From Planctomycetota bacterium (GTDB lineage Bacteria > Planctomycetota > Brocadiia > Brocadiales > Bathyanammoxibiaceae): a DNA stretch of 6,177 nucleotides. Location: NCBI GenBank assembly GCA_030598065.1, contig JAUVQR010000097.1, forward strand, positions 1 through 6,177, read 5' to 3'. This document shows, piece after piece, positions 5,909 through 6,177 of this stretch. The translations under genes were made by a program, and so were the position numbers. The stretch's first letter is position 1. Each line of letters opens with the position of its first letter. A model generated the notes under the pieces. That model ran no database searches. It was not told the origin of the DNA and saw only the letters and a program-made list of their open reading frames with translations.

Positions 5909-6177
5909 TTATATCATTTCTCCCCTCTGGAGCTTCCGCCAGTTGAAGTATGCCAGGAGCAGCCCCAGTACCAAAAATGCCCCGGGGGCCATAATCATCA
6001 CTGAGGCAGGCTCGTAGCTCTCCGATATCTTTATGCCAAAGATTGTTCCAACGCCCACCACCTCACGAATAGCGGACAGCATTACCAGCGCTATCGTGAA
6101 ACCAAGTCCCATACCCAGACCGTCTACGGCCGAGCGAAACACGCCGTGCTTGCTGGCAAAGTCCTCGACACGGTACA
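5909..6177 (-). CDS. rnfE: Rnf electron transport complex membrane subunit RnfE, C-terminal part (5' end outside window)
   Basis: Eighty-eight codons remain, open to the window edge and ending at TAA 5909-5911. The fragment reads RVEDFASKHGVFRSAVDGLG, then MGLGFTIALVMLSAIRE (a conserved helix ending in IRE), then a short loop and IMAPGAFLVLGLLLAYFNW, the last membrane helix with the family's PGAF motif. RnfE is the partner of RnfA in the membrane part of the Rnf pump. Its cluster-ligand cysteines would be in the missing N-terminal half. A GTG at 6142 is in frame but is not the start: the residues before it (EDFASKHG) match the conserved stretch ahead of the DGLGMGLGFT helix. The stop is directly followed by the rnfA ATG, which fits translational coupling. 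rnfG, rnfD and rnfC are expected upstream. Confidence 0.95.
   Translation of the reverse strand, partial: YRVEDFASKHGVFRSAVDGLGMGLGFTIALVMLSAIREVVGVGTIFGIKISESYEPASVMIMAPGAFLVLGLLLAYFNWRKLQRGEMI
5920..5927 (-). promoter_or_regulatory. Probable ribosome-binding site of rnfA inside rnfE
   Basis: GAGGGGAG on the - strand lies 11 nt before the rnfA ATG and within the last codons of rnfE (QRGEMI). The spacing is slightly long. Because the rnfE stop touches the rnfA start, terminating ribosomes could also reinitiate. Confidence 0.6.

Noticed and set aside
5909..6142. GTG at 6142 as the start of a short complete gene
   Set aside because: The frame continues upstream to the window edge with residues typical of RnfE, so the gene is simply cut by the edge.

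Overview
This window is gene-dense bacterial DNA of roughly balanced base composition. It carries seven genes or gene parts and almost no intergenic space. The gene set (Rnf ion-pumping complex, Trk potassium uptake, an NnrS-like haem/copper membrane protein) suggests an anaerobic or facultatively anaerobic Gram-negative-type bacterium. The phylum cannot be fixed from the sequence alone. A deep-branching anaerobic lineage is plausible, because RnfA carries an insertion that the E. coli protein lacks and two starts may be TTG, but this is a weak guess.

Layout. On the + strand, the left 1.7 kb holds the 3' end of trkA (1-209) followed after 24 nt by a complete trkH (234-1688). Together they encode the regulatory and channel subunits of a Trk K+ uptake system. 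On the - strand, reading right to left, are the 3' half of rnfE (5909-6177, cut by the window edge), rnfA (5258-5908), rnfB (4252-5214), rsmE (3437-4222) and an nnrS-like gene (1685-3400). These five genes are co-directional with gaps of 0 to 43 nt, so they are probably one transcript or the tail of a longer rnf operon. The order E-A-B fits the usual rnfCDGEAB layout, with C, D and G expected beyond the right edge. The two transcription units converge, and their stop codons share one CTAG tetranucleotide at 1685-1688.

How the genes work together. Rnf couples electron transfer between ferredoxin and NAD+ to ion movement across the membrane, and Trk takes up K+ using membrane energy and nucleotide control. 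The nnrS-like product is a polytopic membrane protein of the kind linked to nitric oxide stress, here with a small DUF1858-like domain at each end. RsmE is a 16S rRNA methyltransferase with no obvious functional tie to its neighbours.

Most of the window is ordinary, well-recognised coding sequence. The less ordinary points are the two-ended DUF1858/NnrS architecture, its attachment to the rnf operon, a strong hairpin inside rnfB, a dnaX-type slippery heptamer near the end of trkA, and a RnfA loop insertion. There is no intergenic stretch over 45 nt. I saw no tRNA, rRNA, CRISPR array, insertion sequence or convincing intrinsic terminator.
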